This document shows, piece after piece, positions 17,723 through 26,964 of a stretch of 64,000 bases of DNA. The notes under the pieces were generated by a model. It was given only the letters and a program-made list of their open reading frames with translations, searched no databases and was not told the origin of the DNA. The DNA lies in NCBI RefSeq assembly GCF_004341035.1, contig NZ_SLXK01000007.1:62001-126000 (forward strand), in the 5' to 3' direction. Position 1 is the stretch's first letter. Each line of letters begins with the position of its first letter. The position numbers and the translations under genes are program-made. This DNA is from Scopulibacillus darangshiensis. GTDB taxonomy: Bacteria > Bacillota > Bacilli > Bacillales > Sporolactobacillaceae.

Positions 17723-17770
17723 ATAATGATGTTATCCATTCCGAAACGACCAATAAGGAGGAGACATTTA

Positions 17771-18286
17771 ATGAGGCATTCTGCATTAAAGTCGTACGAT
17801 TATCACGTTTGGGCTAACAAAAGGGTTCTTGATCATTTGAAAAGTCTGCCCGAAGAGGTGTACTGCCAAGAGATCCAAAGTGTGTTTTCCTCTATTTCAG
17901 AAGTAGTGAAGCATGTCTACCGTGTAGATATCGTGTGGCTCGGTGTGATGGCAGGTGACAGCTTTGAAGAAATAAATGCTATGAATGGCCGCATTCTCAA
18001 GGGAATCGATGGAAAAGGGCTAGTGGAGATGGAGAAATTATATGACGAAACGGTCGAAAAATACATGGCATTTCTTGACCGTCAAGAGGATTTGGATAAA
18101 GATGTTTCACCTGAACATCCCGAGCTTGGACGGCTGGATACCACGTTGTCTGAATTAATCCAGCATGTCGTCAATCACGGGACCTACCACCGAGGCAATA
18201 TCACAGCTATGCTGCGGCAATTAGGGCACAAGGGTGTTCCGACCGATTACGTCTTTTATTTGTACGAACAAAGCTCTGTTCGTTAA
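17771..18286 (+). CDS. DinB-family protein
   Basis: A 171-residue four-helix-bundle protein. ATG 17771 follows AAGGAGGAG; an earlier ATG at 17717 lacks such a site. The metal-binding histidines expected of the DinB/YfiT fold are present: one in VVKHVYRVDIVWL (helix 2) and the pair in HVVNHGTYHRGNI (helix 4). The opening YDYHVWANKRVLDHL is also typical. Some relatives are thiol-dependent S-transferases using bacillithiol; for this one the substrate is unknown. Confidence 0.9.
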   Translation: MRHSALKSYDYHVWANKRVLDHLKSLPEEVYCQEIQSVFSSISEVVKHVYRVDIVWLGVMAGDSFEEINAMNGRILKGIDGKGLVEMEKLYDETVEKYMAFLDRQEDLDKDVSPEHPELGRLDTTLSELIQHVVNHGTYHRGNITAMLRQLGHKGVPTDYVFYLYEQSSVR

Positions 18287-18296
18287 TTATTGATCC

Positions 18297-18328
18297 AAAA
18301 AGACAAAGCGCTTATGCTTTGTCTTTTT
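18297..18328 (+). terminator. Intrinsic terminator after dinB
   Basis: AAAGACAAAGC and GCTTTGTCTTT pair around a short loop and run into TTTTT. Confidence 0.88.
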
Positions 18329-18478
18329 GCCGTTAGCCTTCTTCGCAAGTCTCTTTCAATTTCCTCCAAACTGCGGCCTTGCATGTTTTACCACCTCGCA
18401 TCTATTTTAATAAATAATAGGTAATATGGTAGAATTCAAATAAAGGGATACGAATAAGGAACGGGGGTTGGTTAATGC

Positions 18479-19993
18479 ATGGGAAGCGATCTGAATTTAT
18501 ATAAGAAGGTGCAGGAGATAGCGTATCTGAACGCGGAACGGACGTGGAGCTACCGCACGATTTTGCGTTACTTTTTCATCCAGCATGAACGAATGCAAGA
18601 GTTTTTGTTTCCTGAAGAAATTCTTGGCTATTTGAAGGGCATACCTGCTTTTCAAGCTTACACCGAAGACCAGCTGCATCAGGACTTAGCCCAATTAGTA
18701 AATTGGAAAAACCTTGTTGCAAGACAGGAACTCAGCAGTGCAAAAAGTGTTGAGGAGTTTAAGAAAAAGCGTTTCCGTTATCAATGCACGCCATATACGA
18801 TTGAAATTGAACGAATGCTGGAAAAACTGGAACACATGGGAGACGGCTTTGGCGGGTCACTTGAACGGACACAGTTTGACCGACTGTATCAATCCTTGCA
18901 AAAAGCAGAATCACTCGTAAGAGGGCAGGATGACATCACGGAAACTGAAGAGGAATGTGCACAGGTGTGGGAGGATATCTTTAGCTATTTTCGCTCAATT
19001 ACACAAAATACCTCGGACTATATTGCATATATTAACAGCGAACATGTCGAGGAACGCATGAAAACTGAAGCCTTCCTAGTCTACAAAGATCAGTTTACCG
19101 CTTATCTCCGCGATTTTATTATATCTCTTCAGCAAACCGCATTGAAAATCCAAGCTCTTCTAGAGTCGATGACAGACAAACAACTTCTAATGCTGGTCAC
19201 AAAAGTTGTTCATCACCGTCAGTCAATTCCCCGCTTAGAAGATGCAGCCCTTTCCGATGATGACTTGAAATTAGAACAGAAGGAAAAATGGGAAAGTCTC
19301 AAAAAGTGGTTTCTCGGCAGTGATCACCGGAATAGTGAATTTCATCTCCTTCAGCTAAGGACTAATGAGACGATCCGAAGGGTAACCCGGGTTGTTCAAA
19401 GACTTGGTGAACGCTCACATAATTTCCGCAGCCGGAAAAAGGATTATCTGCATTTGGCTGAGTGGTTTGCAGGCATTGAAACAGTTAATGAGGCGCATGC
19501 CTTGTCCTCAGTAGCCTTTGGAGTCTCCAATACCAGGCATTTGTACAGCGATCATATACCCACTGAAGATCTGTACACCGATGTATGGGAGGAGGAGCCG
19601 ATTGAAGCAGAAATAAAGCCGCGGGTACGACATTATAATGAAAAAACGCGTCCGGGAGCTGTTAAGGAAAACCGTGAACAAAAAGAAGCTATGCTGCGGG
19701 AATATCTGCTGGAGAAGGAGCAGGAACGGATAGCAATTGAAAGTCATCTGATTGATGGTCGGATTCAATTGCAAGCCTTGCCTGTAATTAAGCCCTATGT
19801 TCGAAAGCGGTTGTTAGCATGGATTGGCAAAGCGATGGCCCGGAGAGACGGGATCATCAAAACGGAATTTGGTCAGCAGGTCAAGATCGACCTTATCCGT
19901 GACCGTCCTCCCATTGTTTTAAGATCCGAGGATGGGAATTTGGAAATGCCTGATGCTGTCATCCAATTCATTGATGATAAGGAGAAAGTCTGA
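18479..19993 (+). CDS. jetA: Wadjet JetA (DUF2397 / TIGR02677), MukF-like kleisin
   Basis: A 504-residue soluble protein of the usual length for the DUF2397 family. The N-terminal 100 residues (TWSYRTILRYFFIQHERMQE and the following helices) look like a winged helix; the middle is helical with coiled-coil stretches; the C terminus holds ALPVIKPYVRKRLLAWIGKA. By synteny and family it is the kleisin of an SMC-like complex that recognises and restrains circular plasmid DNA. It starts the four-gene jet operon; its stop overlaps the jetB start by one base. The identification rests mainly on the characteristic four-gene order and on JetC and JetD motifs. Confidence 0.85.
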   Translation: MGSDLNLYKKVQEIAYLNAERTWSYRTILRYFFIQHERMQEFLFPEEILGYLKGIPAFQAYTEDQLHQDLAQLVNWKNLVARQELSSAKSVEEFKKKRFRYQCTPYTIEIERMLEKLEHMGDGFGGSLERTQFDRLYQSLQKAESLVRGQDDITETEEECAQVWEDIFSYFRSITQNTSDYIAYINSEHVEERMKTEAFLVYKDQFTAYLRDFIISLQQTALKIQALLESMTDKQLLMLVTKVVHHRQSIPRLEDAALSDDDLKLEQKEKWESLKKWFLGSDHRNSEFHLLQLRTNETIRRVTRVVQRLGERSHNFRSRKKDYLHLAEWFAGIETVNEAHALSSVAFGVSNTRHLYSDHIPTEDLYTDVWEEEPIEAEIKPRVRHYNEKTRPGAVKENREQKEAMLREYLLEKEQERIAIESHLIDGRIQLQALPVIKPYVRKRLLAWIGKAMARRDGIIKTEFGQQVKIDLIRDRPPIVLRSEDGNLEMPDAVIQFIDDKEKV

Positions 19994-21174
19994 TGGAACG
20001 CCAAATATTTGACGAAAAGGCAGAAGAGGCTCTAGGGCTGTTATTCGAGAACTTTTGGATTCTGCGTGAGCATGATCCTGAAAGCTACCAGCTTGTTCGC
20101 GAACGTGAGAAGGTCCTTAATCGCTATGTAGAGGAAAAGTTCGGTTTTCGGTTAATTGTCCACCGGTTTTTTATAAAGATGGAAAAGACTCCAGTTGAAC
20201 CGAAGGCGTGGATGGGGATACAATCGTTTCAAAAACCGATGGACTATGCTATTTTTTGCTGTGCCCTCGCTTTTTTGGAGGAAAAGGCAGTGGAGGAACA
20301 GTTCCTGCTCTCCAACATATGTGAGGATATTCATGATCTTTATCCGGGTGAGCTTGGCATTGATTGGACGAATTATGAGCACCGGAAATCATTGGTGCGT
20401 GTCATCAATGTCCTGTCCGAATTTCATTTGATGGAAACGATAGATGGTGAAACTGGACGCTTTGCCATGGATGAGGACCAGGAAGTGCTCTACGAGGTAA
20501 CAGTGTATTCCCGCTATTTCATGCGATCTTATCCAAAAGATTTATTTCAATACAAGACTATATCCGACATTTTGGAGGCCGAATGGGAGCAGAATCGTGA
20601 AGGGGAACGGCGGAAGAGGGTATATCGGCAATTAATGTTTTCACCGGTCGTTTACAGGAAGTCACAGAATGACCCGGACTTTTATTATATTCGTAATATG
20701 CATAGAAGGCTGCGCGATGATCTTGAATCACACACCCCATTTAAATTGGAGATGTTTAAAAATGCTGCATTGCTGACGGCGCCTGAAAGGAAAAATGTCT
20801 TTTCGCTCTTTCCAAGCCAGAAAGCCATCCATGATATCATCATGCAAATGGCATGTCTGTTAAGGGAATATAGCCGAGAGCATCAACCCGATGATTTTGG
20901 TGAAATAAGGTTAACTTCCGGAGAATTCGGCGAAATTGTCAGTAACCTAAAAAAGCAATTTGGCAGCGGCTGGAGCAAGTCTTATCGTACAGCACCGGAA
21001 AAAACGGTCGGCAAAGACTTGCTGGAGGCGATGGAGGATTGGGAGATGCTTCATATTGAAGCCGACACTGGGATGATCGTCATCCGTCCCCTTTCAGGAC
21101 GCGTTACGGGGGATTATCCAAAAGATTATTATAAGAAACTGGAGGAGGCAAGAGCAAATGACGGAAGTGAATAA
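19993..21174 (+). CDS. jetB: Wadjet JetB (DUF2398 / TIGR02678), MukE-like
   Basis: A 393-residue protein of the DUF2398 family. It is mostly helical with winged-helix segments, as in KITE subunits, and contains AFLEEKAVEEQFLLSNICED and RRLRDDLESHTPFKLEMFKN. KITE proteins bind the kleisin and help load DNA. The start codon overlaps the jetA stop, and its last 17 bases overlap jetC, so the subunits are translationally coupled. No catalytic motif is expected or seen. Confidence 0.85.
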   Translation: MERQIFDEKAEEALGLLFENFWILREHDPESYQLVREREKVLNRYVEEKFGFRLIVHRFFIKMEKTPVEPKAWMGIQSFQKPMDYAIFCCALAFLEEKAVEEQFLLSNICEDIHDLYPGELGIDWTNYEHRKSLVRVINVLSEFHLMETIDGETGRFAMDEDQEVLYEVTVYSRYFMRSYPKDLFQYKTISDILEAEWEQNREGERRKRVYRQLMFSPVVYRKSQNDPDFYYIRNMHRRLRDDLESHTPFKLEMFKNAALLTAPERKNVFSLFPSQKAIHDIIMQMACLLREYSREHQPDDFGEIRLTSGEFGEIVSNLKKQFGSGWSKSYRTAPEKTVGKDLLEAMEDWEMLHIEADTGMIVIRPLSGRVTGDYPKDYYKKLEEARANDGSE

Positions 21175-24100
21175 GTGGATGCTGAATAGGGCCGGACTTT
21201 TGAATTTTTGGTATTACGACGATGAAATATTCCAGTTCGCTAATGGAAAATTATTATTACGGGGCAGCAATGGCTCAGGGAAATCTGTTACTATGCAAAG
21301 CTTCCTCCCTGTCTTATTGGACGGAAAAAAATCCCCTGACCGGCTTGACCCGTTCGGATCGAAGGCAAGACGAATGGAAGACTATTTGCTTGGTGAAAAA
21401 GGCGTGGTCGACCGTGATGAGCGGACAGGCTACCTGTTTCTCGAATACAAGCGTGAACAAACGAACCAATACATCACAACCGGGATTGGTCTGCAGGCAA
21501 AACGGCATAAGAACATGAACTTCTGGGGTTTTGTCATCCTTGATAACCGCCGGATCGGGGTCGATTTTAGCCTGTATAAAAAAGAGCGGCATGGCGGGGA
21601 AACCCAAAAGGTTCCGCTTTCCCGCATTGAACTGGAAAACCGGATCGCAAAAGGCGGCGAAGTGGTGCGGACTCAAGGCGATTATATGAACCTTGTCAAC
21701 AAACACCTTTTTGGTTTTCAGTCCAAAGAAAGCTATGAAGATCTGATTAAGCTGCTTATTCAGTTAAGAAGCCCAAAACTTTCAAAGGATTTTAAGCCAA
21801 CGGTTATCTATGAAATTCTTGAAGCAGCACTTCCACCTCTTTCTGATGATGATCTTAGGCCGTTATCAGATACAATTGAGCATATGGATCAGACGAAGCA
21901 GCAGCTTGAACAGCTTCAGAGAGAAAACCGGTCGTTGAATAAATTAACACGTGTATATGACCAATACAATCAATATATCCTGGCTGAAAAGGCGGAAGAA
22001 GCATTGGCGAACCGTGTTAAATGGGAAAAAACTGAACAATCCTTTAAAGACCAGCTGGAGAAGGAAACAGAGGGCGTTAAGGAGATCACAAAACTCGAAT
22101 CGGGTCTGCGTGACTTGGAGCAATCAAAGGAGGTTACTCTTCAGGAGCAAAAACGGCTCTCATCTCACAAAGTTTGGAATCTTGAAGATGAGCTTCGAGG
22201 TCTTAATGCCCAGAACGGAGAACTGCAACGGGATTATGAAAAAAAGGAAAAGCGGATGGATGAGGGGCGTCGGAGAGAACTCGATTACCGAAATGAGAAG
22301 GACCAAAAGGAAGGCGAATGGGATGTAAAAAGCCGGGTGAAGAAAGCTGTGCTTAATGACTTATCACAGGATGCGGAAGAAGCCGGTTTTCCCCGCCACA
22401 ATATTAATGCTGGGGATTTCCATCGTCACGAAGGTGCAAGGGCCTTTGATTTTACGCTTTGGAAGCAAGAGGCTGATGGACACTATAAGAGGCTGAATAA
22501 AGCAGCGGGCCAAATTAAGGACTATGAAAATTTAAAAAGGCAGTATCAGGAGTTAAATAAGGACTACGCGGATATTATTAAGGAATATGATCAGCTGAAA
22601 TATGATGAAAATGAGTGGCAAAAGGTTTTTGATGAGGATAAAAACAAAAAGGAAGATGAATGGCACGGCTGGACAAAAGAGTATAAGGCACTCCCTGTCA
22701 CTGAAGATGTCATGCAGCGGGCTTCAAGAGCCATTCGGGGACTTTATGACAGTGCTTCATATGATGATGTCAAACAGCCTTTCATTGACATTTGCCAATC
22801 CTATCGGGAAGAGCTTCATAAGCTCCTTGCCGGAAAAAAGAGCGAGAAAACCATATTAGAACAAACAATAGCTAAACTTGAAGAGGAGCTTAGCAGTTGG
22901 AAAAACATGACGGATCCAGAGCCGCCAACCGATCCGGCAACGAAGGATGCAAGGCGAAAATTGGAGGAAAGCGGACAGGCCTTTCTGCCTTTCTACGCCG
23001 CTGTCGAATTTCAAGATCACGTCACTCAGGAGCAAAGAGAACGGATTGAATCATCCCTTACTCATATGGGACTGCTGGATGCCTTGATTGCAGATAAGAG
23101 TACTGTTCCGGAGCATGACCGCATCTTCCGGCCCAATCCCCAGATGATGGCCCATACACTGGCTGATTATCTCAGACCGGATCTTAGCCCAAATGCATCC
23201 GTTTCTTTAGAGAATGTTGACCGGGTCTTGAGAAGTATTTTAATAGATGATGCAAGCGCGGGCAGCGAGGGGCTTGTTTCCATTGATGAATCCGGCCGTT
23301 TTATTATGAGTCTCATTGAAGGCCATGCCCCTCCAGCAAAAGCTGCGCAATTCATTGGCCGAACGGCCCGTGGACGCTACCGGAAGGAAAAAATCAGTGA
23401 ACTTGAGATGGCTGTTGCCGAGGAAAAAGGGGAGCTCGAAAGGCTTCAGGCAGAGATTGGGCAGTTTGAAGAAAAGGTTAAAGAGGTCAGGGACGCCCAA
23501 GCTGCTTTTCCGACGGATAAGGACTTGGTTGAGAGCTTTAGCCAAATTAGAAAAAAACAACTCGAGATTGAACAAAAGGTAAAAGAACGGGCGCGTATGG
23601 ACGAGCGCCTGAAAACAATGGATTATGCATTTAAAAAGATGAAATATGAGATTGACGGGCAAACGGCCGAATTGGATTTCCCAATGACATCAACAGCTTA
23701 CTTTGAAGCTGCTGCGATGATGAGGCAATATGAAAGGGACCTAGGTGAATTGGTAACCACCGATCTTGAGTGCCGGAATTTGATGCGACATATTGCCCAG
23801 CTAAACGAGCTCATCCAGCATAAGGCGGCGGAGGTCGATGATATAAAAGGGGAATGCAATGAATTAGAAGATCGCATAAAACGGACTGAGATGCATATTG
23901 AAAGCATTCAAGAGCAGCTTGAGAAGATGGGAGCGGAGGACATCCGCAGGCAGATTCAAGATGTACAAAAGCGTTTGGCCAGTATAGAAGAAGAGCTTAA
24001 TAGCCATCGGGAGCGGCTGCCTAGGGTTCAGACGGAATTGCAGTATACCCGTGAAAAACTTGCTGCCTTGAATGAGGATCGGACCTTTTGGGAGAACATG

Positions 24101-25336
24101 TATGAAGCATGGATTGCAGCTTTTGAAAAAGAGTCAGATAGGTCTTTTGTTGAAATAACTCAAGAGGATGCAATCTGGAAATCAGCGGAAGCGGTGAAAC
24201 AAAACCTTGGGCTATTCTATGAACAGCATGAACGGGCAAAAGTAACGGAGCAGCTAACAAAAGCTTATTACAGTGAGCAGCCTGATCTAATGGAATATCG
24301 GCTGTCAGAATATGAAGACCGTCTTAAATCATTGGACTGGATGGATGGTAAGGAATGGCCGGACGAAAAGAACGTTATGATCGAAAAGTGGAAACAGCTG
24401 ACGGCGAGGAATGTCATTGAGATGGATTACCAGGGACAAAGGGTCAGCCCATATTTTGTAAAAGAGGCGGTTGAAGCCGATATTAATCGCAATCAAGATA
24501 ATTTAAGAGAAAATGACCGTGAGCTTTATGAGGAAATTATATTGCATTCGGTTGGCGGTATGCTCAGGAGCCGAATCCAGCGTGCTGAGCGTTGGGTGAA
24601 GGAAATGAACCGCTTAATGCACAAACGGAATTCTTCGATGGGTCTGACCTTTTCAATCAAGTGGAAGCCCCGGACCGCCGAGGCTGAAGAGGAACTTGAT
24701 ACACACGATTTAGTTGAACTATTGCGGATGAATCCGCGCCTGCTGAAGGAATCCGATCTAGAGAATGTCACCCGGCATTTCCGGTCCAAAATTGACAGGG
24801 CCAAAGAATTAATCGATGATAATTCAGCCAGCAACACCTTGCACCAGGTTCTTAAAGAGGTGCTGGATTACCGCAAATGGTTTTCCTTTATATTATCCTA
24901 TAAACGGGAAAATGAACCGGTAAGGGAATTGACCAATCATGCCTTTTATCAATTCAGTGGCGGGGAGAAGGCAATGGCCATGTATATTCCGCTCTTTACT
25001 GCTGCTTATTCCCGATATCAGGAGGCGGACGAAGCGGCGCCATATATTATTTCACTGGACGAGGCTTTTGCAGGGGTGGATGAGATGAACATTCGGGATA
25101 TGTTCGAAGTGGTTGAAGAGCTTGACTTTAATTATATTATGAACTCCCAGGCGCTATGGGGTGATTACGACACGGTCAGTGAATTGTCGATTTGTGAGCT
25201 GGTCCGGCCGAAGAATGCTGATTTTGTGACTGTGATCCACTATCATTGGGACGGCCATACCCGTCGTTATGTCGATGAGATGTCACGTTCGGAAAATGAA
25301 GAAATAGCAGTATCTTTAGTGCCTGATGATGAGTAA
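21158..25336 (+). CDS. jetC: Wadjet JetC (TIGR02680), SMC/MukB-like ATPase
   Basis: A 1392-residue SMC-like ATPase. Walker A is RGSNGSGKS at residues 35-43, right after an N-terminal segment with GLLNFWYYDDEIFQFANGKL. A very long charged, Glu/Lys/Gln-rich middle part (about 240-450 and 730-950) forms coiled coils around a hinge-like globular centre. The ABC signature QFSGGEKAMAM lies near 1265 and Walker B PYIISLDEAFAGVD near 1295-1308. In Wadjet systems this motor extrudes DNA loops and lets the complex measure small circular DNA. The overlap with jetB indicates stoichiometric translation. All nucleotide-binding motifs appear intact. Confidence 0.92.
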   Translation: MTEVNKWMLNRAGLLNFWYYDDEIFQFANGKLLLRGSNGSGKSVTMQSFLPVLLDGKKSPDRLDPFGSKARRMEDYLLGEKGVVDRDERTGYLFLEYKREQTNQYITTGIGLQAKRHKNMNFWGFVILDNRRIGVDFSLYKKERHGGETQKVPLSRIELENRIAKGGEVVRTQGDYMNLVNKHLFGFQSKESYEDLIKLLIQLRSPKLSKDFKPTVIYEILEAALPPLSDDDLRPLSDTIEHMDQTKQQLEQLQRENRSLNKLTRVYDQYNQYILAEKAEEALANRVKWEKTEQSFKDQLEKETEGVKEITKLESGLRDLEQSKEVTLQEQKRLSSHKVWNLEDELRGLNAQNGELQRDYEKKEKRMDEGRRRELDYRNEKDQKEGEWDVKSRVKKAVLNDLSQDAEEAGFPRHNINAGDFHRHEGARAFDFTLWKQEADGHYKRLNKAAGQIKDYENLKRQYQELNKDYADIIKEYDQLKYDENEWQKVFDEDKNKKEDEWHGWTKEYKALPVTEDVMQRASRAIRGLYDSASYDDVKQPFIDICQSYREELHKLLAGKKSEKTILEQTIAKLEEELSSWKNMTDPEPPTDPATKDARRKLEESGQAFLPFYAAVEFQDHVTQEQRERIESSLTHMGLLDALIADKSTVPEHDRIFRPNPQMMAHTLADYLRPDLSPNASVSLENVDRVLRSILIDDASAGSEGLVSIDESGRFIMSLIEGHAPPAKAAQFIGRTARGRYRKEKISELEMAVAEEKGELERLQAEIGQFEEKVKEVRDAQAAFPTDKDLVESFSQIRKKQLEIEQKVKERARMDERLKTMDYAFKKMKYEIDGQTAELDFPMTSTAYFEAAAMMRQYERDLGELVTTDLECRNLMRHIAQLNELIQHKAAEVDDIKGECNELEDRIKRTEMHIESIQEQLEKMGAEDIRRQIQDVQKRLASIEEELNSHRERLPRVQTELQYTREKLAALNEDRTFWENMYEAWIAAFEKESDRSFVEITQEDAIWKSAEAVKQNLGLFYEQHERAKVTEQLTKAYYSEQPDLMEYRLSEYEDRLKSLDWMDGKEWPDEKNVMIEKWKQLTARNVIEMDYQGQRVSPYFVKEAVEADINRNQDNLRENDRELYEEIILHSVGGMLRSRIQRAERWVKEMNRLMHKRNSSMGLTFSIKWKPRTAEAEEELDTHDLVELLRMNPRLLKESDLENVTRHFRSKIDRAKELIDDNSASNTLHQVLKEVLDYRKWFSFILSYKRENEPVRELTNHAFYQFSGGEKAMAMYIPLFTAAYSRYQEADEAAPYIISLDEAFAGVDEMNIRDMFEVVEELDFNYIMNSQALWGDYDTVSELSICELVRPKNADFVTVIHYHWDGHTRRYVDEMSRSENEEIAVSLVPDDE

Positions 25337-25350
25337 AGGGGACATAAGGA

Positions 25351-26655
25351 TTGAGACAAAATCAAATCATGCAGGAAGCAGTACATTACTTTCGCAGTGA
25401 GCCGGGATTCAGCCGGCTCCTTGCCCTTTTCAAAAGGAAATATCAGTCTCTCGGACGGGTCGGAGGTACAGTTACACTTTCCCGTTTTAGCGAAAAGGAG
25501 CTTTTGGCTATTGCCGATTTCTTTGGGAGAGATGCGGCGGACTTAGGGGCAAATCCTATTGTCAGCTTAAAAAACTTTGAACAACGGCTGCAAAAAACAC
25601 GATTTGAGGGTCTGACATTACACAATGTGCTGGAGGCCTTTTTTAAAGAGAAGGTGATATCCAATAAAGAGAGACAGGCGCAAAAACAAGATGCTTTGAA
25701 GCAATTTTTCATCACAACGGCTGACCAAAATCCTGTATTAAGGGATTGGGTCAGCCATGTGCTGGATAAAAGCCCGGACACCCGGTTTGTGTATACTCTT
25801 GCAGAACAGAATCGTCATTTATTAAAGGAAATGATAGGTCATGTGGCAAAAGCATTGGACGGGTTGCCCGCAAACGGGAAGACCGAACGGCTTCCTTTTT
25901 TTGCCCAGCGGATAACGGGCGATCCACATGCTTTTGATGTTCAGACGGAGCAAGGGAAGCTGTTGCTTCACGCCATCGCGGTCTACAAGGCAATTGAGGA
26001 AGAGGAGCCAGTCCAGATGCCTGCTGGAAGTGAGGGAATCAACGATATTTTGCAGTCTGTAGGGATTCTGCGGGATGATTTGCATAACTTTGTAACTTGT
26101 ACAGGACTCTTAGCCGATACAGCTGAAGGCATCCATCCCGTTTGGCAGGAAGCAGCCCGCACCCAAACCGTCTGGCATGTTCCGGTTCGGGAGCTGACGA
26201 AGACCGAGAATATCTACCCTTATCATGGAAGAGATGTCTGGATTGTTGAAAATTCCGGTGTCTGTTCGACCATTTTAGATGCATGCCCCGCAGCCGTAAT
26301 GGTTTGTACACATGGCCAATTCAAATTAGCAACGTGGCTTTTGCTTGACCGGCTCGTGCAAAACGATGTGACGCTTCACTACTCAGGTGATTTTGACCCT
26401 GAAGGCCTCGGCATGGCCCAAAGACTTGTGGATAGATATCCAGGGCACATTCATTTATGGCACATGGATTTGACAAGCTACATGGACGCGGGGCCAAACA
26501 AATATATCGAAAAAGCCCGCTTAGAAAAACTAAACCGGATAACACAACCTGTGCTGCTCCAAACCGCAGAAAGAATGAAACTATTGAAGAAAGCTAGCTA
26601 CCAAGAGGCACTGATAAAGAGATTGATTGGGGATATGCTACCCATAACGTTTTAG
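25351..26655 (+). CDS. jetD: Wadjet JetD (DUF3323 + DUF2399 / TIGR02679), toprim nuclease
   Basis: A 434-residue protein, TTG start at 25351 after AAGGA; ATG 25369 is possible but has no ribosome site. The N-terminal half (to about 170) fits the DUF3323-type DNA-binding region with LGRVGGTVTLSRFSEKEL; the C-terminal half is a DUF2399 toprim-like domain, containing VWIVENSGVCSTILD (conserved Glu) and HYSGDFDPEGLGMAQRLVDR (the Asp-x-Asp metal motif). JetD is the topoisomerase-VI-like subunit that cuts the plasmid after loop extrusion. It closes the operon and is followed by a terminator. Confidence 0.9.
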   Translation: MRQNQIMQEAVHYFRSEPGFSRLLALFKRKYQSLGRVGGTVTLSRFSEKELLAIADFFGRDAADLGANPIVSLKNFEQRLQKTRFEGLTLHNVLEAFFKEKVISNKERQAQKQDALKQFFITTADQNPVLRDWVSHVLDKSPDTRFVYTLAEQNRHLLKEMIGHVAKALDGLPANGKTERLPFFAQRITGDPHAFDVQTEQGKLLLHAIAVYKAIEEEEPVQMPAGSEGINDILQSVGILRDDLHNFVTCTGLLADTAEGIHPVWQEAARTQTVWHVPVRELTKTENIYPYHGRDVWIVENSGVCSTILDACPAAVMVCTHGQFKLATWLLLDRLVQNDVTLHYSGDFDPEGLGMAQRLVDRYPGHIHLWHMDLTSYMDAGPNKYIEKARLEKLNRITQPVLLQTAERMKLLKKASYQEALIKRLIGDMLPITF

Positions 26656-26678
26656 ATAAACTAGGATAAATATAATCT

Positions 26679-26715
26679 AAGCCTCATTGCTTTAATTCAG
26701 CAGAGGCTTTTTTTA
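26679..26715 (+). terminator. Intrinsic terminator of the jet operon
   Basis: AAGCCTC and GAGGCTT arms with an extra inner TGCT/AGCA pairing, followed by seven T. Confidence 0.85.
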
Positions 26716-26816
26716 TGTGTCTATTTCTCTATTGTGGCACACAAACAAAATACCAACTAAAATTTTGTGGCGCTGACACCTATTAAATGCAGCCTTGTAA
26801 AAGATATAATTTTTAC

Positions 26817-26888
26817 ATAAAGAAAACTTGTCGATTGGCGAAGCCAGAGGCTTAGTTGTACTTATGTGCGCAAGAAAGTTTATGCTTA
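26817..26888 (-). repeat. Dispersed repeat, copy C (reverse orientation)
   Basis: Read on the minus strand this has CGCACATAAGTACAACTAAG, then CCTCTGGCTTCGCCAATCG and ACAAGTTTTCTTTAT, the same blocks in the same order as copy B. It lies between the jet operon and rocA. Confidence 0.6.
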
Positions 26889-26964
26889 ATGTTGCTTTTG
26901 CGTGAAACGGTCTATTCCAAAAAATAGACTTTGTATATAAATATTTTTTAAGGGAGAGATCAAG

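Noticed and set aside
21158-25336. JetC taken as SbcC or RecN-like repair ATPase
   Set aside because: The neighbouring DUF2397, DUF2398 and DUF2399 genes and the overlaps fix it as the Wadjet SMC subunit; no SbcD-type nuclease gene is near.
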